64,000 nt of DNA from Desmodesmus armatus. Taxonomy: Eukaryota > Chlorophyta > Chlorophyceae > Sphaeropleales > Scenedesmaceae. The stretch lies in the NCBI GenBank assembly GCA_007449985.2, contig VIIQ02000085.1:62001-126000 (forward strand). Reading direction: 5' to 3'. A program made the position numbers and the translations under genes. The notes under the pieces are model-generated. The model did not search any database. It was given only the letters and a program-made list of their open reading frames with translations, and had not been told where the DNA came from. Shown piece by piece: positions 11,101 through 22,457 of this stretch (the first letter of the stretch is position 1; each line of letters begins with the position of its first letter).

Positions 11101-13289
11101 ACCAACAGCACCACCGCCATCACTCAATCTGGTTCCCCTTGTCAAATTCCACCGTCGAGCTCTCCCCCTCTCCCTCTCCCTCCCTTTCCCCCCATTCTCC
11201 TCCCCTCCCTCCTGCCCCCCCCCCCTCACTCACTTCACTCACTCACTCAGCCACCCCCTCACTCACCCTCCCCTCACCCCCACCCACTCACTTCTCAATC
11301 TGCTCCCCCTTATCAAACTCCACCGTCGACCTCTCCCAGCTGCCAACCACCAGCTTCCTGCACCACTCCGCCGCAACGGCGCTGCTGCTCGCGCAGTACA
11401 CCCGCCCCAGCGACAGCGCCGGCGGCTCCCCAGCCTCCGTTGGATCCGGCGGCAGCTCCACTGGGGCGGGAGCAGCAGCAGACGCTGCTATCTCCCCCGC
11501 AGACGGCCCAGCTGCCGCTGCTGCGTCGACCTCAGCCATACGATCTGCCAGAATGCAACGACCGTCGTCGTCTCGCTGGCGTCTGTCGCGATCGCGGTCA
11601 CGATCACGGGGGGCCCAGCGGTTGCGATCGCGGTCGCGGGTTCGATCCCAGTCTCTGTCGTGGCTCCTGCTGCGGCTGCGGCGAGGACGGCGGTCCCTGT
11701 CTCGATCCCTGTCGCGCTCGCGGCCCCCTCTGTCCCTGTCTCTGCAGCAGAGGATGATGTGCGAGGGTGCGCCGGTTGTAAATAGAATGCATGCGGGAAG
11801 TGCGACACGACGTGCAGGGTGCAGGAACACAGCCCTGAAAAGGCTCCTACTAGGACGCTACAGGTGCCAGTTTGATCAGAGCACGGGCTTTCCAAGCTCG
11901 ATCCCACACCTAAAAGACAAAGCAAGTGAACAGCACATGTAAGTGTGTATTAGTAGCCCAGGCCATCGATTCAGACCCAGGTTGGACAGCACGATGCAGC
12001 TGAGTGGCAATAGGTAATAGGTAGGTGCCCATCCATGCACGATAGGTAAGCCAATTCCTGCATTGCGCTCAAGTGTGTCAGCAAATACAGAAATACAGTG
12101 CAGTCACAGTCACATCTCAACAATGCCACCAACACGGTAACATAATGACGCTTATGAAGACAGCCAGTGTGTATGCATGTGGCGAGAATTTGAGTGAGGA
12201 TGTGCTACCATGAGAGACAAGAACAGCAGCGTTCTGGCACCTGCTGACGTCACATCTCGCGGTGAATACCAGAGTACTTGCTCAAGCCAGACCAGACAGC
12301 AAGCACGCACCTGCTCCTACTCCTGCTGGGTGAACGGTCTCGGTCTCGGTCCCGAGAACGATCTCTGTCCCGCTCTCTGTAGTCCCGCCCGCGCCTGTAA
12401 TCGTCACGGCCCCTGTCCCTGTCCCTGTCACGATCTCTGTCACGATCGCGTGCCCAATAGTCTTCCCTTTCCCGCTCCCTATCCCGCTCGCGGTCCCTGT
12501 ACGGCTCCCTTTCACGCTCACGGTACCTCTCCCTCTCCCGCTCCCGATCTCGGTCGTCCCGTCCTGCTGCAGCACTGCGCTCGCTGCCACCTGACCCCTT
12601 CACACCCGCTGCTCCTGCTGCTGCTGCTGCTGTCCTGCCAGAGTCAAGTTGTGCCCTGCTGCGACTCCTGCTCCTGCTCCTACTCCTGCTGCGGCGCCTT
12701 GCCGGGCTATACCCTCGATCCTTCCTGGCACCGTAGCTTGACCGGTCCCTCTCCCGTTGCCTCTCTCCTCTTTCCCTGTCTGTCCTATCCTCCCTCTCCC
12801 TCTCCCTCTCTCCTCTTTCCCTGTCTATCTTATCCCTGCTGCGGCTTCTGCTCCTGCTGCTGCGCCGCTGGTACCGCTGCTGCTGCTGCTGCTGCTGCTG
12901 GGAGCTTGTGGCCGTAGCTTGCTGCTGTGGCTGTGTCCCTTGGTCTCCTGTCACAGCGGAACCAGGACTGGGCAGCGGAGACGGCCCAAGCTTTGGCCGC
13001 TTAGCCGTACTGCCCCCAGCAGCATCACCCACAACAGCCTGACCCCCAGCAGCAGCAGCAGCAGAAGACGGCCTGCTGCCTGTACTGGCAGCAGCAGAGA
13101 TAGGCCTCTTGCTGCCGACACCTGCACCAGACCCTCTGCCAGCTGCTGCTGCTGCAGCTGCTGCTGCGCCGCCCCGCTCAGCTGCTGCAGCTGAGGCGGC
13201 ACCAGGCGGCACAGCAGCAGCAGCAGCAGCAGCAGGGGCTGGGGCACTCCCCACCCCGTCTGATCTGTGCTGAGGTGCGCCTGCCTCCC

Positions 13290-13322
<33 letters not shown>

Positions 13323-13377
13323 TTTGGGGCCGATTGGGATCTTGTGTCTGTCCGTCCAGCCGGTGCTGCCTAGCCCC

Positions 13378-13414
<37 letters not shown>

Positions 13415-14094
13415 GATTGTTCTGGCTTCCGAGGCTTGCCATCACGCTGCTGCTGCCGCATTTGCACCTGCTGCTGCATCTGCTGCTGCCCTTGCTCCTC
13501 GGATGGTTTACCTCTCCCGTGCGAGTGCTGCTGCGGCTGCTGCTGCTGCTGCTGCTGCTGTGCTTGCCCATGGCTGCCCTTGATAGCTGCACCAGCAGCA
13601 CCACCCGGCCTCCCTGAACCCTCACCCCCTGCTGCTGTCGCTGTCACTGCTGCTGCTGCTGCTGTCCCTGCTGCTGCTGGTGGCACTGCGGGGCAGAAGC
13701 TTGACCCAGCCCACACAGCAAACCGGACTTCAAAGTCTGCAGTGGGAACACACGCAACGGCAACACACACCAGCAGGGGCATGAATGACAGGACAGGTAA
13801 TGCCAGGCTGCCGTACAGCACGAACAGCGCAATCTACCCAAGAAATGTGGCGATGTTGTTACTATGCACAGCAGCAGCAGCAGTAGCGGCAGCAGCAGCA
13901 GCAGCAGCAGCGGCGGGTCCAAAGGGCTAATGGGAGTGACCGCAGTGCTGCAGTTGGGGTGGGACGACTGGTGACGAGAGCGGTGACGTGAGATACTGTG
14001 AGCGCGATTGCGAGCAAGAAAGAGAGCGGAAGCATGATACCAGGGAGGGGGGGTGGAGGGTGCAGGTACACACGGACTGTCACACGGACTCTAG

Positions 14095-14127
<33 letters not shown>

Positions 14128-14461
14128 TGATGAAGGTCGGCAACAGCCTGCCTGCAACAACTTGCAAAACTGCAACAACAGCCAAAGGGCCCTACTTTCC
14201 TCACTTCACAAGCGCACAGCTCTGGTGCTTATGAGTAATGAGTGACAATGAAAGGACCAAACAAGGGGCAAAATGTCTAATGGATGACTCACCTGCTAAG
14301 CTGCGGTGGCTGTTGCCGCTGCTGCTGCTGCTGCTGTAGGTGGGTGCCGGCCTGCTCAAGTCCCACTTGAAGGTATCTGCCGGCAGCTGAGACCACTTGA
14401 TGCTGCTCCAGCTGCTGCTGCTGCTGTCGGCGCCGGCACGACCTGCTGGCTGTGGAGCCAA

Positions 14462-14492
<31 letters not shown>

Positions 14493-14527
14493 GCCTTGGG
14501 TGGCAAGACGTGATCATGTGGCGTATC

Positions 14528-14575
<48 letters not shown>

Positions 14576-16067
14576 GACAGACATGGGAGAAGCTTGAACA
14601 GCGTTGGACCTGCCGACTGAGCTGTCTGATGCCCTATGCTGCTGCTGCTGCCGGGGCTTTGGCTGCTGCTGTTCCTGCTGCTGCATGATCTTTAGCTGCT
14701 GCTGTTCCTGCTGCTGCTGCAGGGTCTTTGGGTACTGCTGCTGCTGCTGCTGGGCCAGCTGCTGTTTTGCAGCAGCAGCGGCTGCTGCTGCAGCTGCTGG
14801 GTGGTCCTGCTGCACTGCTGGCTGCTTCACAGCAGCAGCGGCAGCAGCAGCAGCAGCTGCCAAGTGCTGCTGCTGCGTATGTGGTGCTGCTGCTGCCTCC
14901 TGCTCTTTGTGCCCTACCTCTGCTGCTGCTGAGGTGTGTGCAGCAGATGCAGCAAGGGCCCTTGCTGCATCTGACAGAGCCTCTGCTGCCACTTTTGCAG
15001 CAACTGCCTGGTATGGTGTCTGCTGACGCTTACCCACTGCTGCTGCTGCTGCTGCTGCTGCAGGGTCCACCTTTGCCGGTGCTGCTGCTGCTGCAGCTGC
15101 TGGTGGTGCTATAGGTTCAGCAGCTTCAGCCTTTGCATCTGCTGCCGCGGCTGCTGTTGTTGCGACAACTCCTTGCTGCTTGGATCCAGGAGCGCCTGCA
15201 GCCACACCATCTTCAGCAGCAGCTGCTGCTGCTGGGGCCCCTGATACTGGCTGGGCTGCTGCCTTCGCTGCTGCTGGCTGTGTCCTCTGAGGCTGCTGCT
15301 GCTGCAGCTGCTGCTGCTGCAGCTGCTGCTGCTGCTGCTGGTCCTGCTGCTGAGACACCACAGGTGCTGCTGCCGGTGGTAGTACTGCCGTTGCACCGTC
15401 CTGAGAGGGCCCTGCTGCTGCTGCCGCAGCTGCTGCTGCTGCTGCTTCTGCTGCAGGTGCGCTCTTGCTGCTGACCCTGCGCTTCTTAGCTGCAATCTGT
15501 GCACTTGGAAGGGCGGTACTCACGCCTGCCGCCCCTGGCAAACCCGCTGCTTGTTTGCGCTTGCCGCCAGCAGCAGGAGCAGCAGCAGCAGCAGCAGCAG
15601 CAGGGGCACTGCTTGCCGGTTGTGAAGATTCCAACCCTCCCTTAGCCGCTGCTGCTGCTGTTGGGGCTGGGATTGGCTCCTCCTGCTGCCGCTGCTGCTG
15701 CTGCTGCTGCTGCTGCTCTAGCTGCCTCAACCGCTCAGCCTGCAACTTCCTGCTCTGCTCTTTTACAGGAGATATGTCCACTGCATCGTGCACAGCCGCC
15801 GGCGGCTGCTGCTGCTGCTGCTGCTGCTGCTGGCCTTGCTGAGAGTGCCGCCGAGACTTGATTGCAACAGCAAGAGGCTGCTCATCCTCTGAGGAAGAGG
15901 GAGGAGACGCAGCAACACCCTGCTGCTGCTGCTGCTGCGGTTCATGCTGCTGGGAATCATGCTGCTGCTGCTGCTGCTCCTGCTGCTGAGAGCGCCTCCT
16001 GCGTGCTTTGGTAAGTTCTACAATGCTTTTCTCCTCGTCAGAAGACTCCTGCTGCTGCTTCTGCTTT

Positions 16068-16145
<78 letters not shown>

Positions 16146-16246
16146 GGCTGCTGCTGCTGCTGCTGCTGTGGCTGCTGCTGCTGCGCCTGCCATGCCCTGG
16201 CTTTGTCTGCCAAGCTGAGTTCCTCATCGCTGCTGTCCTCAGGCTC

Positions 16247-16286
<40 letters not shown>

Positions 16287-16746
16287 TGCTGCTGCCCCTG
16301 CTCCTGCTTTGGTGCCTGCTGTTTAGCAGAGCTGCGCTGACGGCGCAGCGGCCGCTTCGCCTGCTGCTGCTGCTGAGGAGCGGCAGCAGCAGCAGCAGCA
16401 GCAGATTTGCGCCTGTTGCGCCGCACTGCTGCCGCCGGTCCATCTGCTGCTGCTGCTGCTTTGGGCTTGGGTGATGCTGTGCGTGAGCGCGCCTGGGGTG
16501 GGGAGGGGGCATGCATGCGCCTTCTAGCGTCTCTGGTGTTGCACTGCGCTGCGCGGACAGCCCAGCAGCAGCAGCAGCAGCAGCTGCTGCGGTGGCTGCA
16601 GCACGGGGTGTGGCAGCCCCAGCAGCAGCAGCAGCAGCAGCGCGGGGTGTGGCAGCCCCTGAAGTGCTGCTGCGCCTGCGTGTGCGGGAGGCTGGGCAGT
16701 CGGGCAGGCTGGTGCGCACTGCAGGAGGGGCCTGCTCCTGCAAGGG

Positions 16747-16783
<37 letters not shown>

Positions 16784-17293
16784 CCTGCTGCTGCTGCCGG
16801 ATGTGCCTCTGCTGCTTCCGGTGCTGCTTGATCTGCCTGTGCTGCTGCTGCTGCTGCTGGGGGTTCATCTGCCTTGGTTGCTGCTGCTGGTGGTAAGTTA
16901 TCTGCCTGTGCTGTTGCTGCTGCTGCTGGTTGGTCTGCCTGTACTGGCTGGTCCGGCACTGCCGGTGCTGCTGCTGGCTGCTGAGCAGTAGTGGTCCCTG
17001 CTGCATCCGCTGCCTCAGCTGGTGCTAGTGCTGGCTGTGCAGCATCGGCTGCTGCACATCCTGCAGGATCATTGGCTGCTGCTGCTGCTGTTGGTGCTGG
17101 TGCATTTGATGCCTCTGGTGCAACTGCTGCTGCAACTGTGCTGCTACCACCACCGCCACCAGCAGCCGCTCCAAAAGTGGCTGCTGGAATGGCGCCTGAT
17201 GCTGCTGCTGGTGCTGGGGCAGCAGCGGGAGCAGCAATAGCAGGAGCCTGAGCAGCATTAGAACCAGGGACAGCAGGCTGCGGTCCTGCCCCA

Positions 17294-17329
<36 letters not shown>

Positions 17330-17610
17330 GTCTCCTGCGCTGCTGGGGGCATAGCGATCAATGCTGCAACAGCCTCTGCTGCAGGAACAGCTGCTGCTGC
17401 TGCTGCTGCTGCTGCAGGGATGTCTGCCTCTCCTGCTGCTGCTGCTGGTGCTGGTGCTGGTGCTGGTGCTGCTGCTGTTGCCGTACCGTCAGCAGCTAGA
17501 GTCTCTGCTAAAGCTGCTGCTGCTGCTGGTGCAGCAGCAGCAGGTGCTGGTGCTGCTGTTCCTTCAGCTGACACCTCCCCAGCATCTGCAGCTGCTGCTG
17601 CTGCAGAAGG

Positions 17611-17646
<36 letters not shown>

Positions 17647-18498
17647 AGCTGCTCCCAGTGGTGGTGCTGTGCCTTCAGCCCCATCACCATCTGCTGCTGC
17701 CTCCGCAGGAGGCGCTGCTGTTGCAGCAGCAGCTTTGGCAGCAGCTTTGCCCTTCTTGCCCCCTGCTGCTTTAGCCTTCCCACCAGACTTGGTCCCTGCT
17801 GCTTTGCCACCCCCCTTGGCACTTGCTGCTGCACCCTTGCTCTTGGGTTTTGCTGCTGCTGCTGGTGCTGCTGTTGCATCTAGGGTATTGTCAGCACCAG
17901 CAGCTGCTGCCACGAGGGCACTAGGAGGGGGTGTTGCTGACTTACTGCGTCTCACACGCGGTGCTGCTGCTGCTGCTGCTGGAGCTGCCGCTGCCGCTGC
18001 TGGTGCTGTGCCAGTTGTGCGGCGCCTTGTGCGGCTTGCAATGGAGCCCTCGTTAGGCTTTTTGGAGGCATCTGCTGGTGATGCTGCGGCTGTCTCTGCT
18101 GCTGCTGGGTCGCTGCCTGGGGCTAGAGGCACTCCTGCTGCTGCTGCTGGGTCGATAGCTGGTGCTGTAGATGCTTGAGGTTCTGCTGTTGCTGCATGGG
18201 GGCGTCAGGTGGCGCAGGAGTGCCCTGCTGCGACTTGGTTGCTGCTTTTGCCCCGGACCCACGCTTTGGCCTGGCTGTTGGCTGCTTCTTGGGCTTGGCA
18301 AGGGCAACTTTGATCGGCAGATCTTCATCGGAATCATCGATCCCTTTAGCTGCATCTGGGGCAGCATGACAGATAAGTAGGGAGGACACCAGTGAGGTGT
18401 GCTGCTGTGGTGGTGAGGGGTGGGTGGGGCTAGGCAAAGACAGCACATGCAGATGAAACCAGCTTGACTTTGACGATACCTGACTTGCTGGACGCCAT
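8167..18498 (-). CDS. Very large Ala/Gln-rich nuclear protein with RS region and DCD-like segment
   Basis: Function unknown; composition suggests a nuclear RNA- or chromatin-associated scaffold. Exons (minus): 18498-18480, 18355-14293, 13736-12311, 11741-11292, 10490-10376, 9867-9829, 8895-8167. All junctions are GT-AG and phase-consistent. The product is about 2280 residues if one base is added to each of two G runs on + (18198-18202 and 16505-16509). Order: acidic-basic N-terminus (MASSKSDAAKGIDDSDEDL), TRRRTT/RVRRSKS basic patches, long poly-Ala, poly-Gln with repeated SSDEE-type motifs, an Arg/Ser/Asp-Arg/Glu region (exons 3-4), then GRVYCASSSAVAAEWCRKLV, LVFVWDSEAMQLHGVFRVDR and YHFPVTLGFNE. 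The last stretch resembles the DCD domain (the P-x-LFLF...LHGIFEA...FPAQV pattern of plant DCD proteins); this assignment is inference. The C-terminal exon is Ala/Gly-rich and ends in poly-Pro. It shares a promoter with the phosphatase gene. Confidence 0.65.
8937..8985 (-). repeat. Dispersed repeat family 2, copy 1
   Basis: Read on the minus strand, this gives TAGACCCAGGGAGTGCATTC followed by AGCCAATGCATCAA. Close copies lie at 19593-19642 and 38918-38966 on +. It sits in the last intron of the large Ala/Gln-rich gene. Confidence 0.7.
8998..9099. repeat. Direct repeat, 33 bp x 2 at 69-bp spacing
   Basis: The segment AGCCTGATTGGCTAATGGCC...CTAGGGGG at 8998-9030 recurs with four or so mismatches at 9067-9099 (TGATTGGCTGATGGCC...CTAGGGGG). 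It is intronic. Confidence 0.75.
9391..9510. repeat. Long hairpin (MITE-like inverted repeat) 1
   Basis: Arms at 9391-9436 and 9466-9510 are inverted copies, with the inner 26 bases (GGCACCACAACAGCAGCATG, then TCACAG) perfectly paired and the outer part imperfect, around a loop of about 29 bases. It lies in the last intron of the large Ala/Gln-rich gene. No transposase or clear target-site duplication was seen. Confidence 0.85.
9989..10125. repeat. Long hairpin (MITE-like inverted repeat) 2, flanked by poly-G
   Basis: Arms run from GTCAACAGGGTCACAATGCA at 9989 to its inverted copy ending at 10125; the stem is about 60 bases with small bulges and the loop is about 10 bases (tctatttga). A run of about 16 G precedes it. 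It lies in the intron between exons 5 and 6 of the large gene. Confidence 0.85.
10571..10745 (-). repeat. Two intronic copies of the head of a coding exon
   Basis: The exon at 10490-10376 starts, after its acceptor AG, with GTCTCTGGTGTTTGTGTGGG. Near-identical sequence, each preceded by its own AG, begins on the minus strand at about 10612 and 10733, in the intron upstream of the true exon. The nearer copy holds about 55 bases of the exon, to the LHGVF codons and then a GT; the farther one is shorter and frays after the DSE codons. A 12-base unit around CACAAAGGTCAG is also tandemly repeated between the copies. Confidence 0.8.
11122..11160 (-). repeat. Intronic copy of the tail of exon 4 of the large gene
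   Basis: On the minus strand the end of exon 4 (STVEFDKGEQIE, 11337-11292) is matched by an intronic copy reading STVEFDKGNQIE at about 11155-11120, followed by GTGATG in the donor position. About seven mismatches separate them over 38 bases. Confidence 0.75.
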
Positions 18499-18875
18499 AA
18501 CCAGCTTCTCAGCTCACAAACAAAACGAACAGCTGGGCAGGGGCATCATCTGCTGTTGCATTCCGACTCAACCAGCAATGCGGACAAGACGTGATCAGAG
18601 AATTGCAAGGTGATAGTATAATGATCAAAACACAGGTGCAAACAACGCACATGACGTTGCCTGAACGAGGAAGCCCAGTTGACAGTGACAAGTGACATCC
18701 TTATCGTTCCCAACCACCACTGCTGCAACTAGAAGTGCTCTCTCTGCTCTTTTTAACCAAACCACCCAAACGTGTCAGCTCGGACCTCTAGGCCAGCATT
18801 GTGCATCTATCCTAGGGCGGCAAGTTTGATCTCAAGTTTGTCTCACAGATCGCCAGCAGCCAAGCCACGTGGCGC
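18499..18875. promoter_or_regulatory. Shared divergent promoter region, large nuclear protein and phosphatase
   Basis: 377 bases separate the two start codons. No confident TATA box or other motif was seen. TTTTTAACC at about 18749 is the only AT-rich stretch near the phosphatase side. Confidence 0.45.
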
Positions 18876-21800
18876 ATGCTCTCCTGCCCCATTCATTCAG
18901 GTTGTGCGCGGTTTCACAGCTGTTCAAAACCGTTCCTAATGACGTACACGTCCGGTCAGCCCTTGGTTGCAGCTCGGGCTGGACCACATGCTGACCACTC
19001 ATCCACAGCACAGCCTGGGGCACATCAGCAGCAGCAGTCAAACATCCAAGCCACCAAGGTATGTCATCAAACTGACTTACTGACAGTAACGACACGCCAC
19101 GCGCCGAGCGTTCTGGTCTCAAGCAACCTTGGACCGGCCTGTAAAAGCAAGCACTATGTGGGGTGCATTCAACAGGCTCGTGCCGCCTCCTCCTCCTGCT
19201 CTGCTTTGTTGCAGACCATCTATTTGATCAGGCATGGCGAAGGCTATCACAACGTGGGCTATGATCACAACCTGGATGCACACCTGACCCCCAGAGGTTG
19301 GGCCCAGGCAGCAGCACTACAGCAGCACCTGCAAGCAGTACAGCCAGGGATACAGGTGCGGTACTGCCAGACGCAACCTCCTGGTGTGGTAGTACCACAA
19401 AGCACGTTATCTTCGTTATTAGATCTATCAAGGTGGAGAATACTGAAGATTAACTTGCACTCTTTCAGCATGCTGACTAAGCACTGGCCGCGGTCTGCTG
19501 TGCTATTCTGGTGGAGTACTTTTTGTTTGTGTGAGAACCTTGATACTGGCAACTTTTGCTTCATGGCCCACATGTGCTGTATGCGTGTTGGGTGGTGTGT
19601 AGACACAGCAAGTGCATCCAGCCAATGCATCAACCATCTGTGTTGCTTCCTTGTGTGGTGCTGCTCGCTTTCACAGCTCGTGGTGGTGTCACCCCTTCGA
19701 CGGACCTTGGAGACCGCTGCCGGCGTCTTTGGTGCCAAGGCGCTCCCAGCCACAGCAGCAGCACCTGCAGCCGCCGCCGCAGCAGGCAGCACCCACCCTG
19801 GCAGTTGGCTCCTTATGCACCAGCAGGCCGGGCAGCTCCATGAGCGCACCCCCCAGCAGGTACTGTACCTCCCGCCAGCGGTGCAGCGCCGAGCAGTCAT
19901 TGCTGCCGCTGGTGCTGCTGCTGGTGGGGCCGCGGTGGATGCGGCAGTGAACTTGGGCAGCAGTGGTGCTGGTGCTGGTGGTGGTGGTGCTGGCGCTGGT
20001 GCTGGTGCTGATGCTGGTGTGGGGGCTGGTGCTGGTGCTGGTGGGGAGGGTGATCAGCCCTGAGGCTGCTTGCACACGAGGGGTGCAGGGAGCGCATAGG
20101 TGAGCGAATCCCAAATCCTGGGCATTACAATGCACTGTTTTTGCCCCACAGGACATCAGCCCTCTCTGCTTTTCACAAGACCCAAATCACTGACGTGCAT
20201 TCGAGTTGTGTCCCACAACACACAACAGTGTCATCACAAACACAGCACACCACGATACTGCTACAATCAGTGCTGCCTATCAACAGCGTGGGGTCTCAGT
20301 CACAGCTGCAGTGGTGTGGCATGTCGGGCCAACAACAAGCTGGTTTCGGTTGGCTGGTGATGTCACAGTTACCAACCAGTTGTTGCCTTGTATTTTCCCC
20401 ACTACGGTCCTTGGTATCCCTCCTTGCCAAACTGCTACTGCCTTCCCTTGCCATTGCCTGGCCCAGGTCCCAATGTGTGTGACAAGTTCAGGCCCATCAG
20501 CCACCAGGTGGGCCAGATAGGTTTCAGAAAGGATCCTTTTTGATATTTATCTCTGTTTGAACTGCCAGTGTTTGTTGGCCATGCAACAACTAGAATGCTT
20601 GCATAAGTGTCAGCAGGTCATGATAGGTTCTGTTCGGCAACGCCCGTCTGCCACACAATTACAGCATGCATCGCAACAGTGTCAGCAATGCACCTTACCT
20701 ACATGCAAACCGGGCTTTTGCTCAGTGCCCGCCTGCTGCCGGCCTGTCAAGTTACAGTCCTGATCCTGCATCCTGCCAACCGATGGCTTATCGGTGTGGC
20801 GTTGTCACTGTTGACTTTTCCCTGCAACCCTATCCCCGTTGTCATCTTGCTGCTGCTGTTGTTTTTGGTTGGTTTTACGGGGGGGGGGGGGGGGACTCTT
20901 ACCGGCTGGCTGCACACAGCGCAATCAGTTTGACCCCAATTGCCGGGGGCCCCAGGCAGAGCCCCACCAAGAAGACACCCCTAACACCCCTACACTAAGA
21001 GGCTTGCTTGCCGCTGCTGTTGTGTCAAAACCCCTACTCGCTTCCCAGGCTGCTGACTTTCCTGGTGTTGACTTCAGCTTGATGCAGCACAGCAGTGATG
21101 TTATGTGGGAGGCCCTGCATGCTGCACAGTGCCATGATGGGGGCTGCTACTTGACCGGAGAGGAGGAGAGCCATTGTGAACGGAGGGCGCTGGAGTTTTA
21201 TGCTTGGCTGCTGGACAGGTGAGGTCACTGGCTGACTACCTCGTGGCATATAACAGGTTGCCGGCAGCTCGAGTTATTTTTGGGAAAATTACGGGGGGGG
21301 GGGGGGGGGGCGCACCCCCCACCGGCTGGCCGCACATAACTCAGCCGAACAGAGCGTGGCTACCGGCGGAGTAGAGCTTGGCAGCGCGAGCTAGCCTCGT
21401 TTTGTGGCTTTGCACAGTGTGCGCTTGGCAGTCATGCCTACCAAAGCTGCCCTGGAGATGAGATGTACTACATAGTAATATATACATGTGCTTCTGTACC
21501 GGCGTGGTTGGGGATGTGAGGCTGTCACGTCAAGCCTTTCGAGACCTACAGTGGTGGGCTGGCATCCCTGCCCGCCACCTGTCTTCCCCCATAGCATTGC
21601 GCCCAGCCACTGTTGAGGTTTGATGATCAGTTGATTTGATGCCCTGCCTGGCCGTGTTGGTAGTAGTAGTAGTTGTGTTACATGGGGCCTGTTGTTTCAG
21701 GCCATAAGCTGCCGACCATTGGCAACCGGGACACCAATCCATCATCCCCCCAAAAGTAACAAAGCGCCACCTTTTGTGTTATGTGCTGTGCAGGCCAGAG

Positions 21801-22457
21801 TCTGTCATTGCAGTGGTGTCCCACTGTGGCTTCCTGGTGCATGGTATGCGAGCCTTAGGCAAGGGCATGTTCAAGGCTTGGGGAGACTGCATGATGGCCC
21901 AGCTCAAGGCCAACAGCAATGCTCCTAATGCCTCTGTGATGCCACTCAACGGCTACATCCTTGCAGCTCCCTCCACTGATACAGCCTCCCTCGCCCCCCT
22001 GGGCGTTGCGCCCACACAGCCAGCCCTGACATCCGGAGGTGCCGGGTTCGAATCCTGGCGAGGCGATCACGCGGGTGAGTTTTTGAGCGGAGTGCTGCTG
22101 GGCAGCACCAGTGCTACAGCAGCCGAAGCTGCAGAGGCGGTGAGGCAGGGTGGAGCTGAGTTGACAGGCTGGATGTCTGCAGACTGGATGAACTGCGAGT
22201 GTCGCAGCATTCAGCTGGCATGGGGCAGTACTGCTCAGCTGATGTCGGGTCCGGCAGCTTCTGCAGCAAGCGCAGCCATGGGGAGTGATGGGGATGCAAC
22301 GGCGGCTGCTGCGGATGCTGCTGCTGCTGGGAGGTTCCTGTATGCAAAGCCAGGGGATTCCAGCACGTGGTTCCGTGGGGAATGTATGGGATTGCACCGC
22401 AGATGTGAAGAGTGTCAGGAGTTTGTGAAGATTGTGAATAATATTGTACAGCAGTAA
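18876..22457 (+). CDS. Histidine phosphatase (phosphoglycerate mutase-like) family protein
   Basis: The protein belongs to the branch of the histidine phosphatase superfamily seen in plants as phosphoglycerate mutase-like proteins; the substrate is unknown. Exons: 18876-19058, 19215-19355, 19677-20099, 20467-20507, 21049-21218, 21794-22457, giving about 540 residues. Catalytic signatures: TIYLIRHGEGYHN (phospho-His motif RHG), VVVSPLRRTLETA, CDKFRPISHQ, FPGVDFSLM, and VIAVVSHCGFL (second catalytic His). DWMNCECRSI near the end matches the family's NCE-R segment. Two features depart from the family: a Gly/Ala-rich insert in exon 3 and a long Ala-rich C-terminal tail. Exon 3 breaks frame before RLLAHEGCRERIG; one extra C in the CCC at 20058-20060 restores it, or a small unseen intron does. 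Starts at 18876 or 18939 are both possible. It shares a promoter with the large nuclear protein gene. Confidence 0.88.
19593..19642 (+). repeat. Dispersed repeat family 2, copy 2
   Basis: GTGTAGACACAGCAAGTGCA followed by TCCAGCCAATGCATCAACCA, inside intron 2 of the phosphatase gene; matches the copies at 8937-8985 and 38918-38966. Confidence 0.75.
20876..20990 (+). repeat. Dispersed repeat family 1, copy 1 (poly-G plus CCGGCTGGC core)
   Basis: A run of 14 G is followed by ACCGGCTGGCTGCACACAGC, then TTTGACCCCAATTGCCGGG and AGGCAGAGCCCCACCAAGAA. The copy at 25720-25830 matches the whole layout (CCGGCTGGCCACACACATCT, CAGTTACCCCAACTGCAGGG, AGGCTAAGCCTCACCGATAA). It is intronic in the phosphatase gene. 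Confidence 0.7.
21291..21350 (+). repeat. Dispersed repeat family 1, copy 2
   Basis: About 18 G, then CGCACCCCCCACCGGCTGGC, then CGCACATAACTCAGCCG. It lies in the next intron of the phosphatase gene. Confidence 0.75.

Noticed and set aside
16008..18178. Long open frames on + opposite the poly-Gln/poly-Ala gene
   Set aside because: CTG/CAG runs leave all frames open on both strands. The minus strand has splice-consistent exons and the non-repeat motifs.
22035..22065. tRNA T-arm-like sequence CCGGGTTCGAATCCTGG inside the phosphatase exon
   Set aside because: The T-arm and B box are good, but no matching 5' acceptor strand, D-arm or anticodon arm is found upstream, and the segment is within a continuous coding frame. 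It may be chance or an old SINE trace.
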